Source of the DNA: Kryptolebias marmoratus | Taxonomy: Eukaryota; Chordata; Actinopteri; Cyprinodontiformes; Rivulidae | Length of the DNA stretch: 64,000 bases | NCBI RefSeq assembly: GCF_001649575.2 | Contig: NC_051431.1 | Span: forward strand, 20,864,203-20,928,202 | Direction of reading: 5' to 3' | Shown: one piece after another, positions 24,190 through 35,999 of the stretch | How the letters are laid out: every line of letters begins with the position of its first letter | Numbering within the stretch: the stretch's first letter is position 1 | Made by a program: the position numbers and the translations under genes | The notes under the pieces: model-generated | Told to the model about the DNA's origin: nothing | Databases searched by the model: none | Seen by the model: only the letters and a program-made list of their open reading frames with translations

Positions 24190-25904
24190 AAACTTGATTC
24201 TTAGAAAGAGCTGTGACGTTCTGTGGGTGTCCTAGTGGAACTTGTGTCAGTAAAGAGCCTGCCCCGGTCTTTGTCTGCCAAGCGCAGTCAACCCAGTCCC
24301 ACTGTAATTGCACAGTTCTTTGGGCTGCAATAATTTCTCAGATAGCACAGTTGAGTAAAATTTAGAGTGATTATTCAACGTACTCTCCGTCCAACCAAAG
24401 AGTCATCAATTTTAAGATTTTAACGACATTACTGATTGTGAACAGATAAATAAAAAATAAATTTAAAAGGCTTGTAACAAAATTAGGTCCCAAAAGTTTG
24501 ACCTCCTATTTATTAAACCATGTAAATCTGTCAGTCAGACACTGTTTCAAACATTTTCCAAAACTGGAGCGGGACAGAACAAAGATTAAATGGAAAACTT
24601 CTAGGAGAACATTCAGTTTGCTGTCATCACATTTTCTCCCATTCACTGTCAAGTTAATTTGGCATTTGAAGTATGTGTGGCAGTTTCTGTCTCACATCCA
24701 TCACTTGCTCATCCCAATCTTCGGAAGGCATCAAGGGACAGTTTTAATTTGCTGCTCTAATTAAAAGATAATGGTCAGCATTCACATGTCAGTGAAGCTC
24801 ATGTGCACACCTTAATCACAAGATAACTACTTTGATGCAAAGGGACACACACTGACAGAGCTACATGTAGTTCATTCTCAGCTTGCTGCCCATTAAGCAG
24901 CTCAAAGATGATGAACAGCAGAGCTTCGTGCCAAGGACAAAAACATCCACCACAAATGTTCCATCAGAGTGATTTGTCTTGGGGAAAAAAGTACAGTTTA
25001 GAACACTGCATTGTACACTGTTAAATGTATGGGAAATTGTGTACTGGTAACTGAAATATCATGATGAAAAAACTGACCTTTTCAAAGTGCCAAAGGTCAC
25101 AAAACAGCCCATTTCCATGAAAACAATTAGTCTTGAAAATCTGATGTAGAAATTCTTGTGCTGACTTTGTTCTCCAAACAGTTTAAAAAGAAGCCATGCA
25201 GCAAAATACCTCCCACATACTTGCCCTACTTGAGCTGTCAATCAGAATACCTAGAATTAAAAAAAAAAAAACTATATTTTTTCCTTTTTGATCACTGACA
25301 TCAAGACTAAATACATAGCTGTTAATTACACAAAACTTTTTTTCATACCAGTGAACCACGCAGTGGGAATTAATATACAATACCTGTAAGAAAAGAGGGG
25401 AAAAGAAATCCCTCAAGATGCCGTTTTTTCTTTTTTTAGTAATCAATGTATGAGTCTTGAATTGTGCTTTACTTCACTTTGATGACAAAGTGAGGTGACC
25501 GTTAGCCTAAGGCTGACTCTCAGATTTGTATTGACTTGCATGAACTTTGTCAAAAAAACAGGAAAATGTTTGGAAATGTCACCCTCTCTCTGGTTCCGTG
25601 TTCTGGACAGAAACGTTTGACAATGGCTGTATGCTATTTTGGGCATGTCATGGACATCAGGCTTCACCTCCAGCAGCCTTGCAATAAGCGATCACTCTGT
25701 TTCTCCAGGCAGTTCTTTTCCTCTTTTCTGTTTCTTTGATGGCTCTGTCAGTCATTCAGCCAACACAAAGTGAGATGATTTTCTCCATGCATTTCCCATC
25801 TGGGTTGTAGAGAAGCCAAAACTTCATACTGGTTTGGAAAATGCTTCACATTTAATTTTTAGGTTATTTATGACATTTTGGGTAAAGTATGAGGAATTAT
25901 CCTA
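24190..25904. other. Repeat-poor sequence, possible regulatory DNA at left edge
   Basis: About 24205-24345 is more GC-balanced, with 'ccactgtaattgcacag' and 'ggctgcaataatttctcaga'. The remainder is AT-rich and free of recognised repeats. A-run at 25258-25271. No exon recognised. Confidence 0.3.
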
Positions 25905-26510
25905 CACTTACTGACAAAAAGAATTGACTCCCAAAAGGAATGATTCAATTTAATTTAGTGCACATGCACACCAGTGATGTGTATTTAAAGGATTTGATCT
26001 GCAAGGAGCTGGCACGTCTAGAATGGGCACCAGTGAATGGAGCAATCGGGATATCAGGCAGTTGCTGAAGCATCCGACAATCAGTCAAAACATTAAGTGA
26101 AGGTTACCAGACAGTGTATGCCTCATAGATGCATTAGACAGCATTACAGATATCATCGTGGCCCGATGTTGGAACATATGTGCATGTAATAGTACGTACA
26201 CTTGCTGCCAAGGTACTGGTTGTTCAAGACAAACCACGCTAAGGGAGGTTTGTTGTTTTATATGCCAATAATTACAGAACCTCATGACATCCAGACACAG
26301 GTATTGGACTCTTTAGAATACTGTTTTATCCCACATTGTGTCTTGACAATCGGCATCAGCCAGTCTACAGATTTAACATCCCATGCATATCCTGTCATTA
26401 ACACCAGAGCAAATACAGGTTTGAAGGGATGTTTCACATTAAAGTGAAGAATTGTGTCTTAAATTAAGCAAAGTAAAAATGAAATAAAGTTTTTAGACGT
26501 GGCACTCATA
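25905..26510 (+). pseudogene. Tc1-like transposon remnant, transposase N-terminal part
   Basis: At about 26116-26150 the frame reads M-P-H-R-C-I-R-Q-H-Y, like the start of fish Tc1-like transposases (MPxRxIRxHY), which begin the DNA-binding helix-turn-helix part. Upstream, 'tatttaaaggatttg', 'ctggcacg' and 'gaatgggcaccagtgaa' match the usual leader before that start codon. The body then loses frame, and most of the DDE catalytic domain is absent or scrambled. The short text 'ccagtctacagatttaacatc' further right seems to belong to the same element. It cannot encode a working transposase. Confidence 0.55.
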
Positions 26511-27109
26511 ACATTTTCATTAGTTAGTGGTGTTCATGAGCCCACCCCCTACTCTGGCCCAACAAAAGGTTTGTACCAAGTTAGTTTTTTTGAATACTAG
26601 ACCTAGAGCTTACATTGGCGTATACAGTATAACACTCTGTTTAGGAATTTTAGCTGTAAAGTCACATTAACTAATATTACAAGAAAGAAATATAAATAAC
26701 ACATTTGTCTATCAAACTAATAAATCACATCCACATTCATATGCAATCCAAGACTTCAAGCATTGATGACTGTTTTCATAGCTTTGTAATCTGATCAAAA
26801 TAAATAGGTGCTTGACCTTTGAATTCCACTATTTTAACCAAACAGAGACAATTATCAATTCAATGAGGATGCTAACTCTAGATGTTCATCCTAGTTTCTA
26901 GACTGAAATAACACCATGAGTCTTTTGTGCCACTGAACATTGAAACTTTACGACTTAATAGTTTAATTTCAGTCTCTGAGTCTTTGTAGGTATTCTACAT
27001 GCCTTAGTTCAAGAGACAGCATAAAAAAAACTAAAATAAAAATATGTAGGAATGCAATAAAAGTAATAATCATATGTAACAGAGGATAAAGTAATTTTTT
27101 AAGCCGTAT
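26511..27109. other. AT-rich sequence, nothing recognised
   Basis: No recognised repeat or exon. Confidence 0.45.
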
Positions 27110-27680
27110 TATGATGTAATGCCTAGTGCTGGTGATCAAAGGACGCCAATGGTCACTCCCTCTAAAATTAGCCTCGTGGAATGAATCTCACTCTCATTAA
27201 TGAAGAGTCTTATCGCATACTTGCAGATTAAGATTAATGAGTTGTAATAATGATGCATACCTGTAAAGTGACTTTCACTTGAAGGATATTTAATGAAGCC
27301 TCATCTTTCTTTGTCTCCAGCAAATTCATAATTGGGATGCAGATTGTCCCGGGTAGTTCTTCATAAAATACATCTTGTGCTCTATGAGAAGGAACCCTAT
27401 AAGCCAATAAGAGTATGCCAGCAGCAAATATTAATGCGATTTGAATTAATCTCCATTAAATTACTAAGGTAATGATAAGAGCCTATAAATCAGACAAAAT
27501 TATCGCCCATTAAATCCAAACTCCATTGTATATTGTGTTCAGTGTAATGTTGGACTAAAACAATGTTATCTCCTTATCATAAATCCCCTTCACAAATACA
27601 GAAGAAATGCTGCATGTTTTATAGTTTTTAAAGATAAGCAGGTTCTTGAAACTTACTCATTGTCGACATAACAGCTGGGA
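27110..27680. promoter_or_regulatory. Candidate homeodomain-rich enhancer (CNE-like)
   Basis: This repeat-free block is packed with TAAT/ATTA cores: 'ctctcattaatgaagag' at 27191-27207, 'gattaagattaatgagttg' near 27227-27245, and 'tttaatgaagcc'. A cluster at 27427-27472 includes ATTAATGCGATTTGAATTAA, then 'attaaattactaaggtaatg'. A GATA-like 'tgataaga' follows at 27473. It has no long frame. Such dense, evenly spaced homeodomain sites are typical of vertebrate conserved developmental enhancers. Conservation itself is not testable here. Confidence 0.4.
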
Positions 27681-28613
27681 AATGGCACAGGAGCAGAACT
27701 AAAAAGCAATCAGCAGATATCAATACAATATCTTCTAATGCCATATTAGAAAAGTGAGAACCTTCAGCTTAATTAAACTAAAGTATGTGCTGTGCTATTA
27801 TCAAGGGAAATCATAAAAGATGAGATTGGTGGCATTTGCTGCCAAAGCCAGTAGTTGTTAATTATTAAGAATTTTGTGATAAATTTCAGGGAAGTAATAA
27901 TGAACTGTTTTGTACGCTGCCCTCCTTTTTAAATTGATTTTGTATTGTTTTATGTACTTCTTACATTGTGATAAAGAGAGAACATAAAATATATTAAAAA
28001 ATAAAGACAAAGAAAGACAAAAAATTGGAAAGGGATGGCAAATAGTTAGCTTTATCAGTCAGGCCTTTATGGCAATTGAATAGAGCTCACCAGAGCAAAT
28101 GGTCTGACAGTCCCCTGGAAAGTACCAGTCAAAGAACATGAAGAAAAAAGTTTGTTCATCTCAAGACACAAACTGGTAAACACTTTTGGTAAAACTCCAA
28201 ACCATAGGTCTGGGAAACATCAGATATTGCTTCTTAACTACCTAAAATATATATAAAATTAAATCTAGTTATACATACAAATACAAAAGGAAGTCTTGTT
28301 GCCTTTTATTCAAGCACTATGAATTGTTACGTATGCACTGAATAACTGGGCCTCTACAACAATGTTAACATAGCTAATCACAATAGTAGTGGTAGCTCTT
28401 GGGTGCTTTTAGATTGTAAGGATAGGGATATTGGGCAAAAAAAGATAAATTCCTTCAAATACTCAAGTGTTCTGAAAAAAAAAGAACAAGACATTAGGAG
28501 ATAACGTAGAACAATTCAAAACTGATTGGAAGAGGTTTAACATCAAAACCACACATTTAATGTTTTTTGTGTCATTCTGCACATTGTATTTTGAAAGGAA
28601 TAATATCCTACAC
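27681..28613. other. AT-rich sequence, no gene recognised
   Basis: The left part (to about 27900) continues the repeat-poor character of the enhancer-like block. The rest is plain AT-rich DNA. Confidence 0.4.
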
Positions 28614-28892
28614 CAGTCGTTCCTAAAGTTGGGGTTGGAACTTCACACAACATTAAGTTGCAGATCTTGAGATGATTTCCAGTAATAAAATTAAATTTAA
28701 AATGACTGCTAATAGCAAATCTGTGCCATAAATTTTTGCAGTTGATAAACAGTATAGGTCATAAATGAGATAGTTTGTGTTGTTATTAGGCCTGCTAGTG
28801 ATTTTTGTAGCGTTCAACAAAAAATAGTTGGGTATGCAATTTCCTGCTGCTGATATTTTGTGAGTCAGATCTAAAAAAATCAGGAACCATTG
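28614..28892. mobile_element. hAT-type MITE
   Basis: The left end CAGTCGTTCCTAAAGTTGGG and the reverse complement of the right end, CAATGGTTCCTGATTT, form diverged TIRs of the CAGTGGTTCC type used by many hAT elements. The interior is about 280 bp, AT-rich and non-coding. An 8-bp target duplication is not preserved. Confidence 0.65.
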
Positions 28893-30689
28893 GGTTAAAG
28901 TAAACCTTTAGTGTGAAAAAGCAGAATTAAATGCAGGAAGTGAGACTGAAAGTACAGTACACTACCAAGGGCTGTGCTCAATTCTGTGTGATAAGGTTTG
29001 TGCACATCCAACTGGTCAAATAGATGGCCATTTATTGTGGTTCTAATAAAGCTTTTCTGTCTATTTTTTTTACAGTTCATACAGTCTTTCCCACATCCTT
29101 TAACTAAGACAGATGGTGGTGGCATTCACAGTGTTTGCATTGTTGGCATTTGTTAAAGTAGTTCAACATGAAGTATTGAATGTTACTTATAAATGACTTT
29201 TTCAAATGTTGTTACAAACTAAATGTGTGAGTTTTTTTTAACCAGTTTTGTAAAAAAAAAAAAAAGAATATTACACTTTGGTGTTCAAATTTGCTTTTTC
29301 ATTCTACCAAAGAAACAATTCATTCCTAAAAAATTGTAAATTAGGATCAACAAATACATATACAAATATTGTGCGATCTTCAAAATCTCAGAAAATATGT
29401 TTAGGAATTTACTGAAACTCGCCAGCATTTACCTGTTTCAAACTTCAGGATAATGGTGTAAATTTGTATTTTGAAGTCCTATTATGATCTATATCCACAC
29501 TAGGTTCCTGATAATGATTGCACCTGCTTATGCAACAGCCCACATGAGTCAGATTCCCATCTACCAAACCAGAGAAAAGAACACTGCTTTTCTAAACCGG
29601 AGCTCTAAGCATTTTAGATGTATTCCTCTTCGGTTTCCCATTTCTGTGCTGTGGGAGTTTAATCTCATTCCAACTGACATATCCCCAGGCTCAGTTAAAA
29701 AAAAATAAAAAATAAAAAAATGAAAACAAAAAAAATTAGGACAGATTGAAGACAATTTTTATTTTCTCGTTCAGGAGCATTTGGATATTTGGGTACCTTT
29801 CTCTCCCTCTCCTATCTGGCAGTCTTTTTCCTGGTCTCTCAGTCCATTTTTATAGAGATTATTTTATCTTATTTGCTGGGGTTTGGGCAGTACTGGCCAC
29901 AGGGTTGAGGGGGCTTTTATGGACTAATCCCCCACAAAGCCAGTAATAACCTGTCAGTTCATCCCTTGCCAACCATCTTACCCCAACCCATCCCACTACC
30001 CCCTATCCAAGTCCCACTAACCATACACAAACACACCAAAATGCGGCAGAAAGACAGGGGGTCAACAGATAGAGCTATGTGAGGATGATGCCAGACTTAA
30101 GGCTCAGGAACAGCCATTCTAACTGAACTGTGTATATCTTTCCACAATCAGACGAGGAGGGAACAGATCTGATGGTCTTTTTTTGTTGTTGTTGTTTACA
30201 GTCTGGTCATTCTGTTGAAATAATGTTATCTCATATAAAAGAGGCCAAAAATGAGAGTTGTGAGTAGTGTACAAAAGGTCTAAAAGAAAGAAAGTGAAAT
30301 AAACATAATGATTAGCATGTTTAAAGATAGCTGTGACATTTTCAAAATCATTCAGTGTTTTAGTTTGTCTTTTTTTTTCCTTTTACCAGAACCCATACTA
30401 TGCACCTACCCATCACAATCATAAAACCACTAACTTGCACAGCATATCAAACATGTAATAGTATTACAATATCATTGTGCTCAACATCAGCATGACTATC
30501 ATAGGCTACTATAATCGAAATGCTATATATTCATGCTCTACATGCCAATACTATAATTGGCCAATGTTATGATAGTAAGTGTTAGGAGCACCATGATGAC
30601 AGAACAGAAAGAGAAGAATGAAGAAAATATGGGTTTTATTGCAACTACTGCTGTCATTGCAATAATCAGTTATATTATATCACGTTTTC
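28893..30689. other. AT-rich sequence, no gene recognised
   Basis: Contains A-runs near 29252-29265 and 29697-29745 and a (TTG)n patch near 30184-30196. Bases 29930-30060 are C-rich on the plus strand. No exon or transposon recognised. Confidence 0.4.
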
Positions 30690-30880
30690 TTAATATGCAG
30701 CCCCAGTTCTCTTCATGGTGCCATAACAGCTCTGACTTACTGAGGCATGGATACAGGACCTCTGAAGGTGTCCTTCATGTTCTGTTAGATTCCGCTTTGG
30801 GACCCTGGTGTTTCTCGGGGTATCCTTTAGATGCTCAATCGAATTAGCTTTGGGAGAGATTAGAGCCCAGATCAAGACAC
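30690..30880 (-). pseudogene. Tc1-like transposase C-terminal fragment
   Basis: Minus-strand translation gives 'SPKANSIEHLKD', corresponding to the (S)PDLNPIEHLWD motif around the last catalytic acidic residue of Tc1/mariner DDE transposases. It is followed by 'HEGHLQRSCIHASVSQ', like the usual 'QHTFRGLVESMPRRV' segment. The D-L-N of the motif is changed to A-N-S and spacing is altered, so it is dead. It is unlikely to belong to the remnant at 25905, which lies 4 kb away on the other strand. Confidence 0.65.
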
Positions 30881-32669
30881 TGAGGTCTTTTTGTTTGTTC
30901 CCTAAACATTCTTGTGTGCTGTTTTTTGATCTTCTGTATGTATAGGTCTTTGTATTTGTGTGTGTCTAGTAATACAGTCATAATAAAGTTCTGCGTCTTT
31001 TCAAGCTGGCAAAAAGACAATATTTCACCCATCAAAAATGATACTCATATTGGCGAGACTCCCTTTGAACATCCTCAAAATGAAAGATTAGATGTTAATC
31101 CTGGTTGCTTTATGAAAATGCCATTCATATGTCCATCCACCACGATAATATTGTTGGACAGAAAAGGACTGGGGAAAGCAGTGGGAAGCCATATGTATTG
31201 TTCCTTCAGTCAATAGATTAACCAATGGATTAGCATTTGCTTCACATTTTTGAATACTTTCTAATGTTTTCATCTGAACCTTAATCTGTCAGAAAAAAAC
31301 AAAAACAAACAAACCAGTAAAGCTTGTTTTCCCATCCCTGTCAGTTGTAGACTTCTGCCTTCATAGGAACCTACTACAATGCTTACATACTTTCATCTCT
31401 TTCCTGCCTTGTCTGTCTCCCATACCTTCCCAGTTGGTTATTTTTAACATCCATTCCCTTGGTCTCATTTGGGCCAGATGGAGTCTGCCCTGAAGCATGT
31501 GTTTGGGGCAAAGATGCACTCCTGGTTAGCCTCTCTCACTAGTGGAATGAGGCCTGTCAGAAGACATCAGGGTGACTCATCTCGGGAGGATGTGCTAACA
31601 CATCATTGCCTCAGACTTTTCTGCGAGGGTTGATCGTCCATGAACAATACAGTCGCAAGATCACACTTGACCGATTCATCATCTAGCTGATGTGAGGGAA
31701 GAACGGAGAAAGTAAGAGAGGAATAAGTTTTAATTCAGGAGGAGAAATGGTTTGTTTGTGTTTGCCCCCACAGGGACTGACAGCAGCTCTCAATTTGAAC
31801 TAGGCCGTTTTCTGTTGGTTGCAATTATACACCAAGACATTTCAGTTTATAGAACATACGCTTAGTTTTATCTACCAATGGGAATAAAGAAATCCAGCTT
31901 ACTTTATTCAGGAAGGGTGTTTTACATTTAAAATAAGGGCTTGGTTATGATTCAGAAAGATTTAGTGGGGGAGTGGGGCACATTTCTGGGGGTACCTATG
32001 GCTTTGGCAATGAATTTTATACCAGTTTCAGGTTTGCCTCCTCCCCAGCTCATTGTGCTGACATGACTGTGTGATTGTGATTTCTACAGTCTTTGTGTCC
32101 CTGCAGAGTTTCAATTTTGCCATGGTGAACAGAAGCCAGAGCAGACCACCACTGAAGCACTGGCAAAACTCAACTCTCTATTCAGACCCTGAGACCAGAT
32201 GTACTGCAAAAAAAAACTACACTACTCAAACAGTGATTATTCATACAGAGACCATGAATCTGAAGGTATTGTACATCTTAGAAGCAGTTTGGTCTACTTT
32301 CACAAGTCTGTTCTAATCAGACCCAATGCTTAGAAGAGACATTTGACTTTCTCAATATCTCACACAATCAAGAAACCAATTTGATGACAGTACTTTGTTT
32401 GATCAATGCTATGACCAAATTTATATATCTTTTGCACAATTATTCTGACAGAAAAATCTCAATATTCCTGCCAGAAGTGCTTCTGCTTCTACTTGCACCT
32501 GCAAATAACCACATAATTCAATGTAAATAATCTTGTAGTACAAATTTGAAAATAATTCAAGGGTTTATAAAATAGCATTTGCATGACCATGTAATCATTT
32601 GAGATTAGAATACTTTTAAGACAATAGCAATTTACTTTTTTTAGTACTTTGTACTAAATAGTTCTTTGT
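30881..32669. other. Unique sequence; possible regulatory block 31400-31720
   Basis: About 31430-31720 is GC-balanced and repeat-free ('gggccagatggagtctgccc', 'gaggatgtgctaacacatca'), with no gene-like frame. The remainder is AT-rich with nothing recognised. Confidence 0.3.
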
Positions 32670-32824
32670 TAGCTTGTCAGTCCAGTCAGAATTAGTCTTT
32701 ATTTCTCCAAAGTGAGATTGTTCAAAGAGCTGTCTCAAACAGATATATTTTTTTTGTTCATAACCCTTTTTACAGAACCCCAGTTCAAAAAATTGAGAAT
32801 TGAAATTGAACTCTTGCTGTGAAG
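32670..32824 (+). repeat. Family B fragment
   Basis: 'ctccaaagtgagattgttca', 'aagagctgtctcaaacag', 'ttcataacccttttta' and 'cagaaccccagttcaaaaaa' match the right part of the family B copy at 58790-58895. The fragment ends where the hAT-type MITE begins. Confidence 0.6.
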
Positions 32825-33202
32825 CAGGGGTATCAAACTCAGTTAGGCAGGGGCAAAAATTCAATTTGCTAACTCATAGCCGAAGGTCAGTCATCAGTAC
32901 TTATTAAAAAATAAATAAATAAATTAACTGAACTTGGTTGTCAGATATATTAAGTTAAATTATTCATATATAAATTTTACCCCAAAATCCTGTATATAGA
33001 ATTTAGAACAAAGTAACTTATTTTGTTACATTTAAAAATACATAATTACATTCATTTTTCTTACTAAAAATAGTGAGGTTATCAGTCCTTATTTACAGGA
33101 ACCAATGATTTCTGCAAACATCAAAATTGAAGATGAGATTGTGAGCCACAGGAAATAGTAACAAGGTCAGTTTTTGGCCCACATGTCTTAAGTTGACACC
33201 TG
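32825..33202. mobile_element. hAT-type MITE
   Basis: The left end CAGGGGTATCAAACTCAGTT is matched by the reverse complement of the right end, CAGGTGTCAACTTAAGACAT. Both sides continue into 'gggcaaaaatt' versus 'gggccaaaaact'. This CAGGGGTGTCAAACTC-type TIR is typical of hAT non-autonomous elements. Length is about 378 bp, AT-rich and non-coding. No clear 8-bp duplication. Confidence 0.75.
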
Positions 33203-33247
33203 CATAAGAGCATGATATAAAATATATGCTACAATAGATACACAGAT

Positions 33248-33720
33248 TGTCATGATTTGGTTATCTTGGGTTTGTTTTTGTATTAGGTTTTTTGTGTTAT
33301 TTGGTTGTCTTCATGTTTAGTTTCGTCTTTGTATAGTTTTGCTCCTTGTGCCATTTGTCTCCTGTCACTATTTACCTTTCCTCTGTTCATTACTTGTCGG
33401 CCTGCCACACCCATCTGCACCTGTCCCTCGTTTAGAAACTGCCACCTGTGTCCACTTCCCAGTTACCCTCTGTTTTTAAAACCGGTTCATCTTCTCCATT
33501 TCCCCGCTGGTTCATTGTCTCACTCACATCTGCTGTCTAGTTTTCCCCGTGTCTTGTCTCCTTGTGTTCCTGGAATCCTGGTTTGTAAGTTTTTGTTATT
33601 TAGTTTTAGTTGCTGCCTTGTCAGTCCTTGATTTCCTTTTTTTGTTAATAAATTAGTTTTACTTTGAGTTCCTCCTTGTCAGTCTGCATTTGGGTCCAAC
33701 CAACTCTCACCAACCTGACA
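33248..33720 (+). mobile_element. Solo LTR, family L copy 1
   Basis: The segment starts TGTCATGATTTGG and ends ACCTGACA, giving inverted TGTCA/TGACA termini. Flanks CAGAT (33243-33247) and CAGAC (33721-33725) look like a 5-bp target duplication with one change. The body is T/C-rich, with 'gtttttaaaaccggttcatc' as a possible TATA region and 'ttaataaattag' as a poly(A) signal near 33645. The tail 'ctgcatttgggtcc' is also found, diverged, in 44498-44995. A 108-codon frame inside is low-complexity and not a gene. There is no internal gag/pol, so this is a recombined solo LTR. Confidence 0.75.
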
Positions 33721-34015
33721 CAGACAGATTGTTTTACTTGAAACATTAAATATGCTGATAAGTACCATTAGCTGGGCAAAAGACATGTTATTGTTGACAA
33801 ACAAATAGTTTGATTTTTGTAGAATCATTCTTGTGTGATTAGTTTGTTGTACACTGAAGTGGAAAAATAATTTCTATACCAGTCTTTTAGTTCTGATACT
33901 ACAAAACCTTACTGTATTGTACATTTGAAACCCTGTGTATTTCAGTTATCATGTTTTGTACTGTGAAAAAATTCTAATTTACTATTGATGAAAAACTATT
34001 ACACTGATAAAAAAA

Positions 34016-34018
<3 letters not shown>
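33721..34018. other. AT-rich sequence, nothing recognised
   Basis: No feature recognised between the LTR and the TA microsatellite. Confidence 0.45.

Positions 34019-34067
<49 letters not shown>
34019..34067 (+). repeat. (TA)n microsatellite
   Basis: An uninterrupted TA dinucleotide run of about 24 units, followed by TTTATTTATTTTA. Confidence 0.95.
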
Positions 34068-34071
<4 letters not shown>

Positions 34072-35157
34072 TTATTTTAAGGGATGGAAGCATTACACAC
34101 ACTATGCCTTAGAGACATGTTCATGTAATGGAGTGATTATTCTAAAATCATCAGCACCAGGGCTCACAAAATCTATTGCCTCAAGCCACATATCAAAAAC
34201 ATCTCATCACAACATCTTTCACAATTATACACCCAGTCAGGAATGAGCAAGGGCTTACCAAAAGGAGTAACCAAAGGTTGACTCTTAAAATTATTTACTG
34301 ACTCTTCTCGATTTTTACAATTCATATTGTTTTAAAAACTACATTAGGAAAATTCAAACACTTAAATAATGCATGCACAAGTAAAAGAGAAGTTAATGTT
34401 TTTTTTACAAATTTGTTTTTCTTATATTAGTAAATAATGACTTATTTTTTATGTGAATTCATTTGGGAGATTCTCTAGTTTTAATACAGAAGTTGTGGCA
34501 GGGGAAATTTGAGAACTGTTGCTAAGTGTTTCTGGTTGTTTACCTCAAGGATGTATCTCAGTGTTTATTATATGAAGTACAAACAGGTAAATAAACACAT
34601 TTGAGCCCATGTATAGACTATAGACTAATAGAGTATTACTTGTTTTTTATTCACTTAGAAATCATAAAAAACAGATTAACATTCAAATATTAAGAAATTA
34701 CAAAATATTCTGTTTATATAAGGTTCAACTTTGTCTTTCAAATACTGTGATTCCCTTTTCCCCTATTTTATTTTATTTTTTTCAAGCACAATTTAAAGTT
34801 CTGCTTTGGTAAAAAGGGGGTTGTTAAAAAAATGCTACAGTATTCCATTGTGGATGTGAAGAAATAACATGTCTAAAATAAATAAATAATAAAAGAATGA
34901 ATGAGTAAACAAATACAAAACACTGTCATTAACTGTAATACTGTAATTTTACAATACAATTACACTTTTGGATGATGACTCATTAATATTGGAAATTGAG
35001 TTAGTGTTTGGTCACATCCCTGTCTGCTGTAATACAGCTTTTTTCACTTTACACATTTTCACAGCAACACCTACGTAAAACAAGTTCCCATGGCTATGTA
35101 AGTGGTAAGTGCTTTTTTTTTTCTTTTCTTTTTCAAAGATGCTTTTACATAGGGTAG
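34068..35157. other. AT-rich sequence, no gene recognised
   Basis: No transposon or exon recognised; scattered A- and T-runs only. Confidence 0.45.
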
Positions 35158-35425
35158 AATGGTAGTTAGCACTGTTGCGTCATGGTCTTGGATTTGAATC
35201 ATCTTGGAGCTTTCATATTTTCTTCATGCATTGCCTCCCATAGTAAAGACCATACAATTGAAGGTAATGGTTGTTCATCTTCTGTGTTTTTGTGTTGCCT
35301 CTAAAATGGACTAGCGACTTGTCCAGGATGTACCCTGCTTTTTGTCCGATACCTGGTGGAAATAGGAACCGGCTCCTTGTGACCCTGAACAGAAGTAAGC
35401 AGGTCCAGTAAATGGAAATGTTTGC
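35158..35425 (+). repeat. Teleost 'gacctgtccagggtgtacc' repeat with tRNA-like head, internal deletion
   Basis: The head 'gaatggtagttagcactgtt' with 'gatttgaatcatcttgg' resembles the tRNA-like start of the family ('ggtggttagcactgtt...ggttcgaatcc'). After a degraded body, 'tggactagcgacttgtccag' and 'gatgtaccctgctttttgtc' give the 3' half. Head and tail together set the plus orientation used here for all copies of this family. Confidence 0.7.
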
Positions 35426-35999
35426 TTTGAAAAAAGTTGTAGTGAAGTCATGAAAAATCGAAGCAGCTAATGCAAAAGTTTGTTTGGGTACTGTATAACA
35501 ATGCATTTTTCTCTTATGATTGAAAAAAAAAAAAGAAACACACAAAAAAATGTGTCAGTTTAGTCAATACACATGGCCAAAACATACATATATACACAGC
35601 ATACAAGGCTATTATCAACTTCTGAAGACCTCCCTCTATTATTTTATGATATATGACATATGAACCAAGTTTTGTTTGTGTCGTTTAAATCTGAGTTTAT
35701 TTCCGGTGAACAAGAAATTCTTTCTTTATCACATCCATGCAGAGCATTTTGAGGAATAAGATGAACTGTAAATGTTTTTTTTTAATGGTTCTCCAAAGTG
35801 AAACTTCCTTGATGCTGTTTCAAGGAAGAAATGAGAAAAATAACAGATCAATCATATACTAATTTTTAATACAGTGAAGCTTTTACAGAATCTTGCCTCT
35901 AAATTGTGCCACAATTGACTACAATCTCTGTCTTAAAGTATTGGTATCACTCTCCATGGTGACCAAAGAATGAATTGTGTCATGAAGCATCTTTTAAGC
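35426..35999. other. AT-rich sequence, no gene recognised
   Basis: Nothing beyond A-runs near 35523-35534. Confidence 0.45.

Noticed and set aside
30490..30575. CTATCATA...TATGATAG inverted pair as a hairpin RNA
   Set aside because: The arms are short with a long AT-rich loop; no further pairing supports a structured RNA.
33305..33631. 108-codon serine/cysteine/leucine-rich frame
   Set aside because: It lies inside a solo LTR whose T/C-rich body gives a low-complexity translation.
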